NCBI GenBank assembly: GCA_963835595.1 | Contig: CAWIGL010000002.1 | Location: 1,364,001 to 1,428,000 of the forward strand | Length of the DNA: 64,000 nt | Source of the DNA: CAWEPK01 sp963835595 | GTDB taxonomy: Bacteria > Desulfobacterota > Syntrophorhabdia > Syntrophorhabdales > WCHB1-27 | Reading direction: 5' to 3' | In this document: piece by piece, positions 50,669 through 58,793 of the stretch | Numbering within the stretch: the first letter of the stretch is position 1 | Layout of the letters: each line of letters begins with the position of its first letter | The notes under the pieces: generated by a model | Database searches by the model: none | What the model was told of the DNA's origin: nothing | The model's input: the letters and a program-made list of their open reading frames with translations, nothing else | Made by a program: the position numbers and the translations under genes

Positions 50669-51817
50669 TTACTTCGCCTGCGGTTTCCCCATGACTTCTT
50701 CCATGAACTTCTCGTCCACCAGTGCGCCCTTGGCGATGAGCTGGCGGTTCTTGATGAAGTCGATGGTGTCCGTGCCCGTGATCTTCTTCGTGTTGAATGC
50801 ACCGAAGCCGAGGAAGGCCTCGCCCATCATGTTCGTTGCGAGCCAGTACCTGTGGTCGTTCTTCATCGTATCCCAGAAGAACTTCTTCTTCTGCCTGATG
50901 CCGTCGACCGATTTCATGAGGCAGCCGGGGAAGAGGTTCGCAAAGGTCCAGATGACGCGGTTGACCTCCGCGTCGAGCAGGCCGAAATCGTAGTCGTTGT
51001 TCTTCAGCTTGTCGTTGACCCAGGCCCTCGCTTCCTTGAATGCGTCTCCGGCCTTGTACTCGCCGTACACGATCTTGCCGCCGTCGAGGAACTTGTCCGT
51101 GACGACCTGCGGGTTGCGCACCCAGTTGCCCTTGTCGTCCTTCAGGACGGGGAAGACGTTCGTCAGAAGGCCCTTCCACCACATCTTGTAGGCCGTCCAC
51201 ATCTCGCAGCTTACGCAGCTCCACATCGCGTCCTCGATGCTCAGATAGTGGGGCAGGAAGTCGGAGGCGCCGCCGACGGGGGCGGAGCCGTGCCTCGGGC
51301 CTGCCTGGCCGAAGATCGCCAGGTCGGAGGTTATCGTGAGGTCGCACGCGGTGCCGATCTCCTGGCCGCCCGCGACCCTCATGCCGTTCACCCGGCAGAT
51401 GACCGGTTTCTTGCACATGAGGATGGAGTCGACCATGTTGTTGAAAAGCTCCATGTAGGAGCCGTACTCTTCGGGCCTCATGCTGTAGTATTCCGAGTAC
51501 TCTTTCGTGTTGCCGCCCGTGCAGAAGGCGTTGGGGCCCGTGCCGGTGAAGACGACGGCGACAACCTCGCGGTCCGTCGAGGAGTTCTCGAAACCGGCGA
51601 TGACGCCCTTCACCATTTCCGTCGTGTAGGAGTTGTACTGGCCGGGGTTGTTGAGGCGTATCCAGGCAGAGTAGAGGCCCGGAACGACGTTCCCCTTGAG
51701 GTCCGTCAGGGGCTTTTTTTCATACACGGTGCAGGGGGCTTCCGTACCCCAGTTCTCTTTCCCGTGCCTGTCGTGGTCCTTCATTCCATGTTCTCTTGGC
51801 ATCCAGCTCAATGACAT
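50669..51817 (-). CDS. oah: 6-oxocyclohex-1-ene-1-carbonyl-CoA hydrolase
   Basis: 382 residues of the BamA/Oah branch of the crotonase superfamily, which hydrolytically opens the alicyclic ring to 3-hydroxypimelyl-CoA. Family-typical stretches are YSAWIRLNNPGQYNSYTTEM, FTGTGPNAFCTGGNTKEYSE, VNGMRVAGGQEIGTACDLTI and FGQAGPRHGSAPVGGASDFL. bamA is a well-known marker of anaerobic aromatic degradation. It lies 28 bp after had. Confidence 0.96.
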   Translation of the reverse strand: MSLSWMPREHGMKDHDRHGKENWGTEAPCTVYEKKPLTDLKGNVVPGLYSAWIRLNNPGQYNSYTTEMVKGVIAGFENSSTDREVVAVVFTGTGPNAFCTGGNTKEYSEYYSMRPEEYGSYMELFNNMVDSILMCKKPVICRVNGMRVAGGQEIGTACDLTITSDLAIFGQAGPRHGSAPVGGASDFLPHYLSIEDAMWSCVSCEMWTAYKMWWKGLLTNVFPVLKDDKGNWVRNPQVVTDKFLDGGKIVYGEYKAGDAFKEARAWVNDKLKNNDYDFGLLDAEVNRVIWTFANLFPGCLMKSVDGIRQKKKFFWDTMKNDHRYWLATNMMGEAFLGFGAFNTKKITGTDTIDFIKNRQLIAKGALVDEKFMEEVMGKPQAK

Positions 51818-51845
51818 ATGGCTCCCTCCTGGTTATTGTGGATTT

Positions 51846-52955
51846 TTAGAAATCCGGTTTCAAGACGACCCTTTTTGCCGGTGAACCCGCCTTGTGGATC
51901 TCGTCGAACGTTGCGGCTATCGTGCTCATCGGCCGCACATCGACGAACGGGTCTATGACGATCTTCTTCTTCAGCACCATGTCGAGGACTATCGGGTAGT
52001 ACTCGGGCAGGCATCCCCATGTCCCGATGATCTCGGCGTCGAACGCCATGAGCTTCGACATCATGTACTCGGTCTTCGCCATGCCGAACCCCACCATGAT
52101 CAGCTTGCCGACAAAGGAGAGGAGGTCGAGAGCGAGGTCCTGGCCGGCCTTTGTCCCCGTTACCTCGAAGATCTTCCATCCCGTGTTGGCAAGGCCCTTG
52201 CCTTTGCAAAGGCTTCTCCATTCCCCCACGATGTCCTTGTTGACCTTGTCCACGGTGCTGATGACCGCGTCGCAGCCGTAATCGAGCGCCCTCTTCAGCT
52301 TCTCGGGGTTTCTCGCTATGCCGACGACGGTCTTCGCGCCGAGGGCCTTGGCCGTCTGCGCCATGTAGACGCCCACGCCGCCCGTCGCGCCGATGACGAT
52401 GACGTTGTCGCCCGGCTGGAGGTCGGCCCTCTTCGACGCCTGGTACGGGGTTGTCACTGCGTCGGCTATGACTGAAAGCTGCTCCAGCTTGTACCCCGCC
52501 TTGTCCGCGACGAGGCAGAGGTCGATCGACGGCACGGGTATGTGGCTCGAAAAGCCGCCGTAGATGCCCAGGCTGTTGCCGGGCATTTTCTGGGCGAGAC
52601 ACCTGTTGCCCCTGCCCGTCTTGCAGAGGATGCACTGCCTGCAAGGCATGACGGCAGGGATGATGACCTCTTTCCCGATCCACGCTGCATCGCCCGCCAC
52701 GACCGTGCCGCTGATCTCGTGCCCGAGGGTCAGCGGCGGCTTGCTGACGGTGGGAACTCCGTCATAGAAGTAGCCGAGGTCCGTGTGGCATACGCCGCAG
52801 CCGGCGACTTCCACGAGCACCTCGCCTTCCTTGAGCGCCGGTACGGGTATCTCGGTCTTTTCGAGCTTGCCGGCAGTCACCTCGCCCGTCTCCCTGTTCT
52901 TGGAAGTCGGCGTCACCATTTGCCATGTTTTGATTGAAGCAGGTACGTCGGCCAT
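51846..52955 (-). CDS. had: 6-hydroxycyclohex-1-ene-1-carbonyl-CoA dehydrogenase
   Basis: 369-residue zinc-type alcohol dehydrogenase. The catalytic zinc motif is GCGVCHTDLGYFYDG with GHEISGTVV, the structural zinc site is the four-Cys group PCRQCILCKTGRGNRC, and the NAD fold has VIGATGGVGVYMAQTAKALGA. Direct adjacency to oah identifies it as the benzoyl-CoA pathway enzyme that oxidises the hydroxy-enoyl-CoA. Confidence 0.94.
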   Translation of the reverse strand: MADVPASIKTWQMVTPTSKNRETGEVTAGKLEKTEIPVPALKEGEVLVEVAGCGVCHTDLGYFYDGVPTVSKPPLTLGHEISGTVVAGDAAWIGKEVIIPAVMPCRQCILCKTGRGNRCLAQKMPGNSLGIYGGFSSHIPVPSIDLCLVADKAGYKLEQLSVIADAVTTPYQASKRADLQPGDNVIVIGATGGVGVYMAQTAKALGAKTVVGIARNPEKLKRALDYGCDAVISTVDKVNKDIVGEWRSLCKGKGLANTGWKIFEVTGTKAGQDLALDLLSFVGKLIMVGFGMAKTEYMMSKLMAFDAEIIGTWGCLPEYYPIVLDMVLKKKIVIDPFVDVRPMSTIAATFDEIHKAGSPAKRVVLKPDF

Positions 52956-53012
52956 AAAAACACCTCCTAATTATTTTTGTTCCAACTCCGTGTGCCTCTT
53001 CGATCCCCGATC

Positions 53013-53765
53013 CTACGTCATTCCGTAGCCGCCATCGACGCACAGGAGCTGGCCGGTGATATACCGCGCATCGTCGGAGGCCAAAAAAACGAATGCCGGG
53101 GCAACGTCTTCAGGCTCCGCGTATTTATTGAGCAGTATCCGCCGAAGGTATATCTCTTTCAGCTTCTCGTCGTTCTGCAGCGTGCTGGTCATTTCCGTCG
53201 TGACGATCCCGAGGGAGATCACGTTCGCCGTCACGTTGTAGCGGGCAAGCTCCCTCGCCGCCGACTTGGTGAGCGTCACCACCCCGCCCTTCGCGGCAGC
53301 GTAATGGATCTGCCCGGTGGTCCCGACGATCCCCGCAACTGAGGTCACATCGATGATCCGGCCGTACTTCTGCTCCATGAAGTACTTGGAGGCCGCCTTG
53401 ATGCAGTGCCACGGGCCTTTCATCTGCACGTCCACGACCTCGTCCCACAGCTCTTCGGAGAGCTTGTGTAGCATGGCAGGCTTGGAGATGCCTGCGTTGT
53501 TGACGAGGATATGGATGGAGCCGAAGCTCTGCACGCAGGTATCCACGATCCTCTGGGCATCCTCCCACTTTGCCACGTCCCCCTGGACGGCCACGGCCTT
53601 CCTCCCCATCGCCTCGATCATCCCCACTACTTCCTTTGCAGCCTTCTCGTTGCCCGCGTAATTGACTACGACGTTGGCGCCCTCTTTTGCAAAGGCGAGT
53701 GAGATTGCGCGACCTACACCCCTTCCGCCGCCGGTTACCACAGCGTTCTTACCTTCCAGCTTCAT
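53013..53765 (-). CDS. SDR-family 3-oxoacyl reductase/3-hydroxyacyl-CoA dehydrogenase-like
   Basis: 250 residues: NAD(P) motif VTGGGRGVGRAISLAFAKEG, NNAGIS, catalytic Ser in IIDVTSVAGIVG and YAAAKGG (Tyr-x3-Lys), ending in a FabG-like QLLCVDGGYGMT. As first gene of the had-oah block, it may oxidise 3-hydroxypimelyl-CoA after ring opening rather than serve fatty-acid synthesis. Gene context is the only support. 57 bp to had. Confidence 0.88.
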   Translation of the reverse strand: MKLEGKNAVVTGGGRGVGRAISLAFAKEGANVVVNYAGNEKAAKEVVGMIEAMGRKAVAVQGDVAKWEDAQRIVDTCVQSFGSIHILVNNAGISKPAMLHKLSEELWDEVVDVQMKGPWHCIKAASKYFMEQKYGRIIDVTSVAGIVGTTGQIHYAAAKGGVVTLTKSAARELARYNVTANVISLGIVTTEMTSTLQNDEKLKEIYLRRILLNKYAEPEDVAPAFVFLASDDARYITGQLLCVDGGYGMT

Positions 53766-53780
53766 GGGAACCTCTCTTTG

Positions 53781-53800
53781 TTTGTGAAAATTGTAACAAA
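53781..53800. promoter_or_regulatory. Inverted repeat in the SDR-had-oah leader, possible operator
   Basis: TTTGT-N10-ACAAA with a symmetric AT-rich centre (53781-53800) lies just downstream of the promoter. It is a plausible repressor site. No regulator gene adjoins the block. Confidence 0.4.
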
Positions 53801-53811
53801 ACTAAAAGCAG

Positions 53812-53840
53812 ATTTTATCCGCAACGGAAAGTTATGTCAA
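53812..53840 (-). promoter_or_regulatory. Strong sigma70-type promoter of SDR-had-oah
   Basis: On the minus strand TTGACA (53835-53840), 17-bp spacer, TAAAAT (53812-53817), about 45 bp ahead of the SDR start. Confidence 0.75.
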
Positions 53841-53926
53841 GACAAAACATTTGACCCATCGCCCGGCCGCAAATATGCCGTCTTCCGGCAGGGGGGCTGA
53901 CGGACTGCGGGGATTTGCGCACCCTC

Positions 53927-53955
53927 AAAAAAGGCCCGGCTCCGAAACCGGCCCT
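53927..53955 (-). terminator. Intrinsic terminator after glmM
   Basis: On the minus strand GGCCGGTTTCGGAGCCGGGCC folds as CCGG/CCGG-type stem around GTTTCGGAGC and is followed by TTTTTT (53927-53932). It lies directly after the glmM stop. Confidence 0.65.
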
Positions 53956-53960
53956 GCGCG

Positions 53961-55310
53961 TCAGCCGAGGGCGCGCTCGACCACGCCGGCCAGCGCAATG
54001 CAGTGCCTCTCCGTCACTTCGGCCGACGGCCCCTCCACCATAACCCGGCACATGTTTTGCGTGCCCGAATACCTTACGAGCACCCGGCCTTCGTCGCCGA
54101 GCGCCTCCTCGACCTCCCGGATCGCCCGGCCTATCTCCGGCACGGAATCGAGGCTCGGCTTTCTCTTCACGCTTACATTGACGAGCTTCTGGGGGAAGAC
54201 GTCCATCATCGCCCGAAGCTCGGACAACGGCTTGCCCGTCCTCGCCATCGCAGCGATCAACTGCATGGCGGTGATGATGCCGTCCCCGGTCGTATGGTGG
54301 TCGAGGAAGATCGTGTGCCCAGATTCCTCGCCGCCGACCGCGCCGCCGAGACGGATCATATCTTCGAGGACGTACCTGTCGCCTACGGTCGAGGCGTAAT
54401 GGGTGAGGCCGTGCTTGCGGCAGGCGACCTTCAGGCCGAGGTTGCTCATGATCGTGCTCACGATGAGGTTGTTTTTCAGCCGGCCCTGCCCTTTCAGCAC
54501 GAGGCCACAGAGAAAGAGTATCTGGTCGCCCGTCAGGCTTACCCCCTTCTCGTCTACGGCGATCAGGCGGTCGCCGTCTCCGTCGAAGGCAAGGCCGAGG
54601 GCCGCGTGCGTCTCGACGACCTTTTTGCTCAAGTCGTCCGTGTGCTGGGAGCCGCAGCTTTCGTTGATGTTAAGGCCGTTGGGCGCGTTGTGGATGACCT
54701 CGACCCGGGCGCCTAGCTCCGTAAACGCGATGGGCGCGACCTTGTAGGTGGCGCCGTTGGCAACGTCCAGCACGATCTTCATCCCCTCCATCGAGAGGTC
54801 GCCGGGGAAGGTATTCTTCACGAAGACGATATACCGGCCGTTCACGTCTTCCATGCGGAACGCCTGCCCCATCTCGTGCGCAGGCGGCAGGTGGCGCTCC
54901 AGCTCGCCGCTGAAGATGAGGCGCTCAAGGGCGGCCTCTTCCTCGTCGCTCAGCTTGAAGCCGCTCCCGTTGAATATCTTGATCCCGTTGTCTTCATATG
55001 GGTTGTGGGAGGCGGAGATCACTATGCCCGCGTCGGCCCTCATGCTTTGCGTGATGTACGCTATGCCCGGCGTAGGCAGGACGCCGACCAGATAAGGGTG
55101 GCCGCCCATCGAGGTGATGCCTGCCTCCAGCGAGCTCTCAAGCATGTACCCTGAGATGCGGGTGTCCTTGCCTATGATTATCCGCGTCCGGTGGCGCTGC
55201 TTTCGCAAAAGGTGGGCGACCGCCTGTCCGACGCCGAAGGCGATCTCCGATTTCATGGGGTAGCGGTTCGCCTCGCCCCTTATGCCGTCAGTCCCGAATA
55301 GCTTCCCCAT
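53961..55310 (-). CDS. glmM: Phosphoglucosamine mutase
   Basis: Interconverts glucosamine-6-P and glucosamine-1-P for peptidoglycan and lipopolysaccharide. 449 residues starting MGKLFGTDGIRGEANRYPM. Phosphoserine loop ISASHNPYEDNGIKIF, metal loop DGDGDRLIAVDE, sugar-binding GGEESGHTI and phosphate-binding RYSGTQNMCRVMVEG. A longer open frame upstream is not homologous. Monocistronic with its own terminator. Confidence 0.96.
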   Translation of the reverse strand: MGKLFGTDGIRGEANRYPMKSEIAFGVGQAVAHLLRKQRHRTRIIIGKDTRISGYMLESSLEAGITSMGGHPYLVGVLPTPGIAYITQSMRADAGIVISASHNPYEDNGIKIFNGSGFKLSDEEEAALERLIFSGELERHLPPAHEMGQAFRMEDVNGRYIVFVKNTFPGDLSMEGMKIVLDVANGATYKVAPIAFTELGARVEVIHNAPNGLNINESCGSQHTDDLSKKVVETHAALGLAFDGDGDRLIAVDEKGVSLTGDQILFLCGLVLKGQGRLKNNLIVSTIMSNLGLKVACRKHGLTHYASTVGDRYVLEDMIRLGGAVGGEESGHTIFLDHHTTGDGIITAMQLIAAMARTGKPLSELRAMMDVFPQKLVNVSVKRKPSLDSVPEIGRAIREVEEALGDEGRVLVRYSGTQNMCRVMVEGPSAEVTERHCIALAGVVERALG

Positions 55311-55497
55311 CGAGGGCGTTCCTCCAAAAAATTGACACTCCGTTCGATGCCCTTTGTCCGTACGTCCGCCGCCGGCGATGACAATATTATAAAACAAAAG
55401 AAGCGGCAACGGTGATTTTTCGGCATGGGAAATCGGATGTACATAAGTCTCGTCTCTATGTATAATTGTATTTGATAAAAAGGACGAGGCGAGGCAA

Positions 55498-55837
55498 ATG
55501 GACGCTCCGTGGCGCATTACGAAGGAAAAAGTCGAGCAGGCGTTGACGAGGATCGTGGAGGTGAGCAAGCCGCGCAAGGTCATCCTCTTCGGGTCATACG
55601 TCAGAGGCATGGTTGACAGGAACAGTGACCTTGACATACTGGTCGTCACCGCCGACGACATCGGGAGACCCGAGAGAAGAAAGCGTCAGGATACGGCGCG
55701 CCCTGCGGGGAATCAATATGCCGATGGATATCCTCGTTGTGCCGGAAAGCACCCTCGACGCCGTGTCGGACACGTCGGGTCTGATTTACCGGGAAGCACT
55801 TCAGGGCGGAAGGGTGGTCTATGACGCCGCCGGGTAG
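55498..55837 (+). CDS. MNT-domain nucleotidyltransferase (antitoxin of MNT-HEPN pair), frameshifted
   Basis: About 113 residues once a shift is corrected. The first frame has the minimal nucleotidyltransferase signature VILFGSYVRGMVDRNSDLDI followed by LVV (GSxxRG...DxD). After about 55668 the +1 frame continues EESVRIRRALRGINMPMDIL and ends at 55837 overlapping the HEPN start. One extra A in GGG-A-GAC explains the break. The family AMPylates or otherwise blocks the HEPN partner. A TATAAT lies at 55461-55466. Confidence 0.8.
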
Positions 55838-56240
55838 AGGCGTTCCGACTTTGTCCTCTGAGTGGCTGCTCCATGCCGCAAGCGACGTCGCGCTTGCCAT
55901 TGCAGGGCAAAAGGAAAAAGGGGTGCTGCCTCACCAGATATGTTTCCATGCGCAACAGGCGGCGGAGAAAGCACTTAAGGCAGTTCTCCTCCACCACAAA
56001 ATCGAATTTCCATTGACCCACGATCTAACCCAGCTCCTCGGTCTCCTCGAAGAAGCCGGCATTCCGGTCCCTCCGGACTTTTCCGCCGTAGATACCCTCA
56101 CCCCTTACGCCGTTGAGACGCGTTATCCCGGCTCGCTCACCGCAATACGGAAAGAAGATGTGGACACCGCCATTCTGCTTGCTCAAAAAGTCCTGAGCTG
56201 GGCCGAGCATGATGTCGGCCGGAGCTTGAGGGTTGTCTAG
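55821..56240 (+). CDS. HEPN-domain protein (toxin of MNT-HEPN pair)
   Basis: 139 residues, helical, with the HEPN core SEWLLHAASDVALAIA and CFHAQQAAEKALKAVLLHHK and the late segment VETRYPGSL. HEPN toxins are RNases with an R-x4-6-H site. I do not see a clean copy, so this may be the MNT-type HEPN group in which the motif is modified. It overlaps the MNT gene by 17 bp, and its 3' end overlaps the convergent PIN gene by 4 bp. Confidence 0.85.
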   Translation: MTPPGRGVPTLSSEWLLHAASDVALAIAGQKEKGVLPHQICFHAQQAAEKALKAVLLHHKIEFPLTHDLTQLLGLLEEAGIPVPPDFSAVDTLTPYAVETRYPGSLTAIRKEDVDTAILLAQKVLSWAEHDVGRSLRVV

Positions 56241-56638
56241 CCCGCTGCTTTTAACGGTTCCTTATCGAAGGTAAAGATCTCCGCCTTGCGGGCCTTCGCC
56301 CTGGCGGCAAGGAGGCAATCGACGAAGTCGAGACCGGTCCGGCCGAACAGACGGAGGGCCTCCAGGTACTCGGAGCGGCTCTTCCTTGCAATGCCTTTAT
56401 AAAGAAGAAAGGCGCTCAGGGTCTCGACGGTCTTCTCCTTCGGCACCCGGTAGTACTTCAGCAGCACGTAGACGGCCTCCGCCAGCACGCCCTCGGTAAT
56501 CTCGACAGCCTGCTCGCCCGTCCGCACCCGCGCGAAAAAGCCCTCCGCCTTTGCATAGAGGTCGGGGACATCCTTCAGCAGGTACCGGAGAATGGCGTTC
56601 GTATCGACGAGGACGACCTTATTTTTTTGCCTTCTCAT
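56237..56638 (-). CDS. vapC: PIN-domain ribonuclease toxin (VapC family)
   Basis: 133 residues. PIN acidic residues lie in VVLVDTNAILRYLLKD, in the EITEGVLAEAVYVL helix and in TGLDFVDCLLAARAKA. VapC toxins cleave specific structured RNAs. The start at 56638 overlaps the antitoxin gene by 20 bp, as is usual in vapBC. Confidence 0.9.
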   Translation of the reverse strand: MRRQKNKVVLVDTNAILRYLLKDVPDLYAKAEGFFARVRTGEQAVEITEGVLAEAVYVLLKYYRVPKEKTVETLSAFLLYKGIARKSRSEYLEALRLFGRTGLDFVDCLLAARAKARKAEIFTFDKEPLKAAG

Positions 56639-56852
56639 CGGCCACTTCTTCCCAGACCCTCTTGCGTATTTCCCTGAGCGGCATGTGCTTGGCGGCATAT
56701 TTCGCGAGCGCCCCGCCGACGCTCCTGACGGGCCTTATGATTACGCTATCGCCCGATACGACGAACTCGACCGTAGCGCTGTCGAGAAGGCTCCTCACCT
56801 TCTTGGGGATCGTCACCTGTCCCTTGGAGGTAATCTTGGCTGTTATTTCCAT
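56619..56852 (-). CDS. vapB: AbrB/MazE-type antitoxin (VapB family)
   Basis: 77 residues starting MEITAKITSKGQVTIPKKVR, the classic swapped-hairpin AbrB DNA-binding domain, with a C-terminal basic region that should bind the PIN toxin. GGAGAG lies 5 bp before the chosen ATG. Upstream in-frame ATGs lack a site. It probably represses its own promoter. Confidence 0.92.
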   Translation of the reverse strand: MEITAKITSKGQVTIPKKVRSLLDSATVEFVVSGDSVIIRPVRSVGGALAKYAAKHMPLREIRKRVWEEVADEKAKK

Positions 56853-56868
56853 TACTCTCTCCATCATC

Positions 56869-56911
56869 ATTACTTATCACAATAGTAATGCATTGTCCTG
56901 GAGCATGTCAA
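56869..56911 (-). promoter_or_regulatory. vapBC promoter with operator palindrome
   Basis: On the minus strand TTGACA (56906-56911), 18-bp spacer, TACTAT (56882-56887). The palindrome ATTACT-N9-AGTAAT (56869-56889) covers the -10 box, the expected place for VapB autorepression. Confidence 0.7.
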
Positions 56912-56922
56912 GGGGTTTCGAT

Positions 56923-56949
56923 ACCGCGCATTGAAACTGCGCGGTTTTT
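56923..56949 (+). terminator. Intrinsic-terminator-like hairpin ahead of the ABC gene
   Basis: ACCGCGCA (56923-56930) pairs with TGCGCGGT (56938-56945), followed by TTTT. It points rightward but no rightward gene ends just before it, so it may close a short antisense transcript over the vapBC promoter. Confidence 0.5.
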
Positions 56950-57012
56950 ATGTTAAATGATGCTGTCCGCCGGTCTTTTCGAGAGGGAAAAAGGCAAGCC
57001 GGACAGAGAGGA

Positions 57013-57807
57013 ATGATGGGCGTTTCGCTTTTGGAAGTCAGGGACGTGAGCTACGCGCTCAACGGGAAGAAGATACTGGAGCGCGTCTCGTGGACGGTAA
57101 GGCGTGGGGAGCACTGGGCGATCCTCGGGCCGAACGGGGCAGGGAAAACAACCCTCCTCAAGATCGTCTGCGGCTACCTCTGGCCCAACGCAGGCGGGAA
57201 GGTGTACCGGAACGGCGAGTCGTCGATCGATATGGGCGTGCTGCGCAGGAGCATCGGCTGGGTCACATCGACCCTCTGTGCCGACATACCGGCGCGCGAG
57301 CCTGTCCTCGACACGGTGGTCTCGGGCAAGTACGCGCAGCTCGGCCTATGGGCGCTCCCGTGGGAAAAGCCGACCCCTGCCGACACGGCTGCCGCCCGCA
57401 GCCACCTTTCCGCCCTCGGCTGCGCCCGCCTGGCGGGCCGGACGTTCGCCAGCCTCTCCCAGGGAGAGCAGCAAAAGGTGCTGATCTGCCGCTCCCTCAT
57501 GGCCGCTCCTTACCTCCTCATACTCGACGAGCCGTGCGCAGGCATGGACCCCGGCGCAAGGGAGACGTTCCTTGCCGCCCTTTCGTCCCTCGGAAAGAAG
57601 GGCGACCTCCCGGCGCTCGTCTACGTAACCCACCACCCGGAGGAGATCCTCCCGATCTTCAACCGCACCCTCGTCCTTTCAAAAGGGAAGGTCGCGGCTA
57701 GGGGGGAGACGGGGGCGATCCTCACGCCGCCCGCCCTCAAGCGCCTGTACGGGGTCTCGGTCGAGCTTATCGAAAGGAACGGGCGCTACTGGCCCGTGCC
57801 CAGGTGA
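57013..57807 (+). CDS. ABC transporter ATP-binding protein
   Basis: 264 residues: Walker A GPNGAGKTTLLKIVCG, Q-loop GWVTSTLC, signature LSQGEQQKVLICRSL (Ser-Gln-Gly-Glu instead of SGGQ), Walker B LILDEPCAGMDPG and switch His in VTHHPEEI. It resembles the ModF/YlmA-type and iron-chelate importer ATPases, and no permease or binding protein is adjacent. AGAGAGGA precedes two adjacent ATGs. Partner and substrate unknown. Confidence 0.88.
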   Translation: MMGVSLLEVRDVSYALNGKKILERVSWTVRRGEHWAILGPNGAGKTTLLKIVCGYLWPNAGGKVYRNGESSIDMGVLRRSIGWVTSTLCADIPAREPVLDTVVSGKYAQLGLWALPWEKPTPADTAAARSHLSALGCARLAGRTFASLSQGEQQKVLICRSLMAAPYLLILDEPCAGMDPGARETFLAALSSLGKKGDLPALVYVTHHPEEILPIFNRTLVLSKGKVAARGETGAILTPPALKRLYGVSVELIERNGRYWPVPR

Positions 57808-58601
57808 GCCGCCAGGGGCCGCCCCTTCGTTGCCGCCTGCCCCTTCGGTGACCCGGCCCCCGCCCGGCCCTTCGCTTGAGCCGCCCGGCCGGTTGGCCGC
57901 TCGCAGCCCGTCTCGACGGTATTGTCGAACCCGCCCTGCCCTTTCGACATTCTTTTCCGCGCGCAGCAAAGCCCAGGGGATGCGCGAGGCAGAATTTAAC
58001 CTGTAATTCCGGCTCTTTCCGCCCCGACGACGCTCGTGGCACGCCCATTGCTATCCTTATATATCCAAAGAGAGAGCGAACGTGCTTTTGTCGATAAAGC
58101 GATATTCCTCGGTAGCCGACCTGTTGGGCATCTGGAAAATGACGCAGCTCTGGAACGTGTTGTGTCAGGTGCAGCAGGTATGGATATTCAGGCAGTCCCT
58201 TCTCCTCGCGATCCCCCTCCTCATTGACGCCGGGAAGATCGCCCAATGGAGAAGGAGATGGAAGTCCCCAAGGACGTCCCACGTCTTTCCCCTTGCTCAG
58301 GGTGTGGGGTTGGCAGAATTAGCGCAACCAGGTTTCGCACGTAAGCCAACCCCGTACCCTTCCTCCCCATTTTTGGCGCCTGCGGCAGGCGCCCTGAAGG
58401 CCCTCGCAGGGGTGCGCTCTTTTCTCTGCGGCCTGCTGCGCCGTTTTCCCTCCAGCGGCTTCCCCGGCCGCTTCCTGCTCAGGCTCGTCCACATCGAATA
58501 GATGCACCCGGCAGGCCGGCCTTCCCCATGTCCCGTGCCTTCGCCCATGCCTTCGCATTGACACGCCCCCCGATTTAACTACCTTTTGATGTAGGTGCTG
58601 C
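57808..58601. other. Long intergenic stretch, content unclear
   Basis: Nearly 800 bp. Open frames exist on both strands (for example 58082-58501 rightward and 57767-58282 leftward), but they have skewed Arg/Pro/Gly composition, no known domain and no good ribosome site. The part at about 58030-58250 has visibly lower GC than its flanks and could hold an old insertion or an RNA gene. I cannot assign either. Confidence 0.35.
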
Positions 58602-58793
58602 ATGGCACGGAAGGCCCGCAGGAGAAGATTCGAGGAAGAACGGCCGTTGCCCGTTCCCGACGAGCAGCGGTCGGACGACGAGCTGCGAGCGGGCCGCGCC
58701 GGGGCCGCCGGGGCCGCGCCCAGAAAAATTTTCAAGCATCAGGGAAGAAAAACGGAAAGATCGGAGTCTTATATGGTGTCAGGCGTACTATGA
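58602..58793 (+). CDS. Possible small basic protein upstream of the anti-sigma gene
   Basis: 63 residues, Arg-rich start (ARKARRRRFEEE) and an Ala/Gly/Arg middle, no known domain. In favour: its TGA overlaps the next start (ATGA), and TAGGTG precedes its ATG. Against: low complexity and short length. If real, it would be co-translated with the anti-sigma-type protein. Confidence 0.4.
   Translation: MARKARRRRFEEERPLPVPDEQRSDDELRAGRAGAAGAAPRKIFKHQGRKTERSESYMVSGVL

Noticed and set aside
55311..55661. N-terminal extension of glmM by about 117 codons
   Set aside because: The extension is not homologous to GlmM, and MGKLFGTDGIRG at 55310 is the standard family start.
57767..58501. Open frames on both strands after the ABC ATPase
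   Set aside because: Gly/Arg/Pro-rich translation without recognisable family, one of them overlapping the end of the ABC gene.
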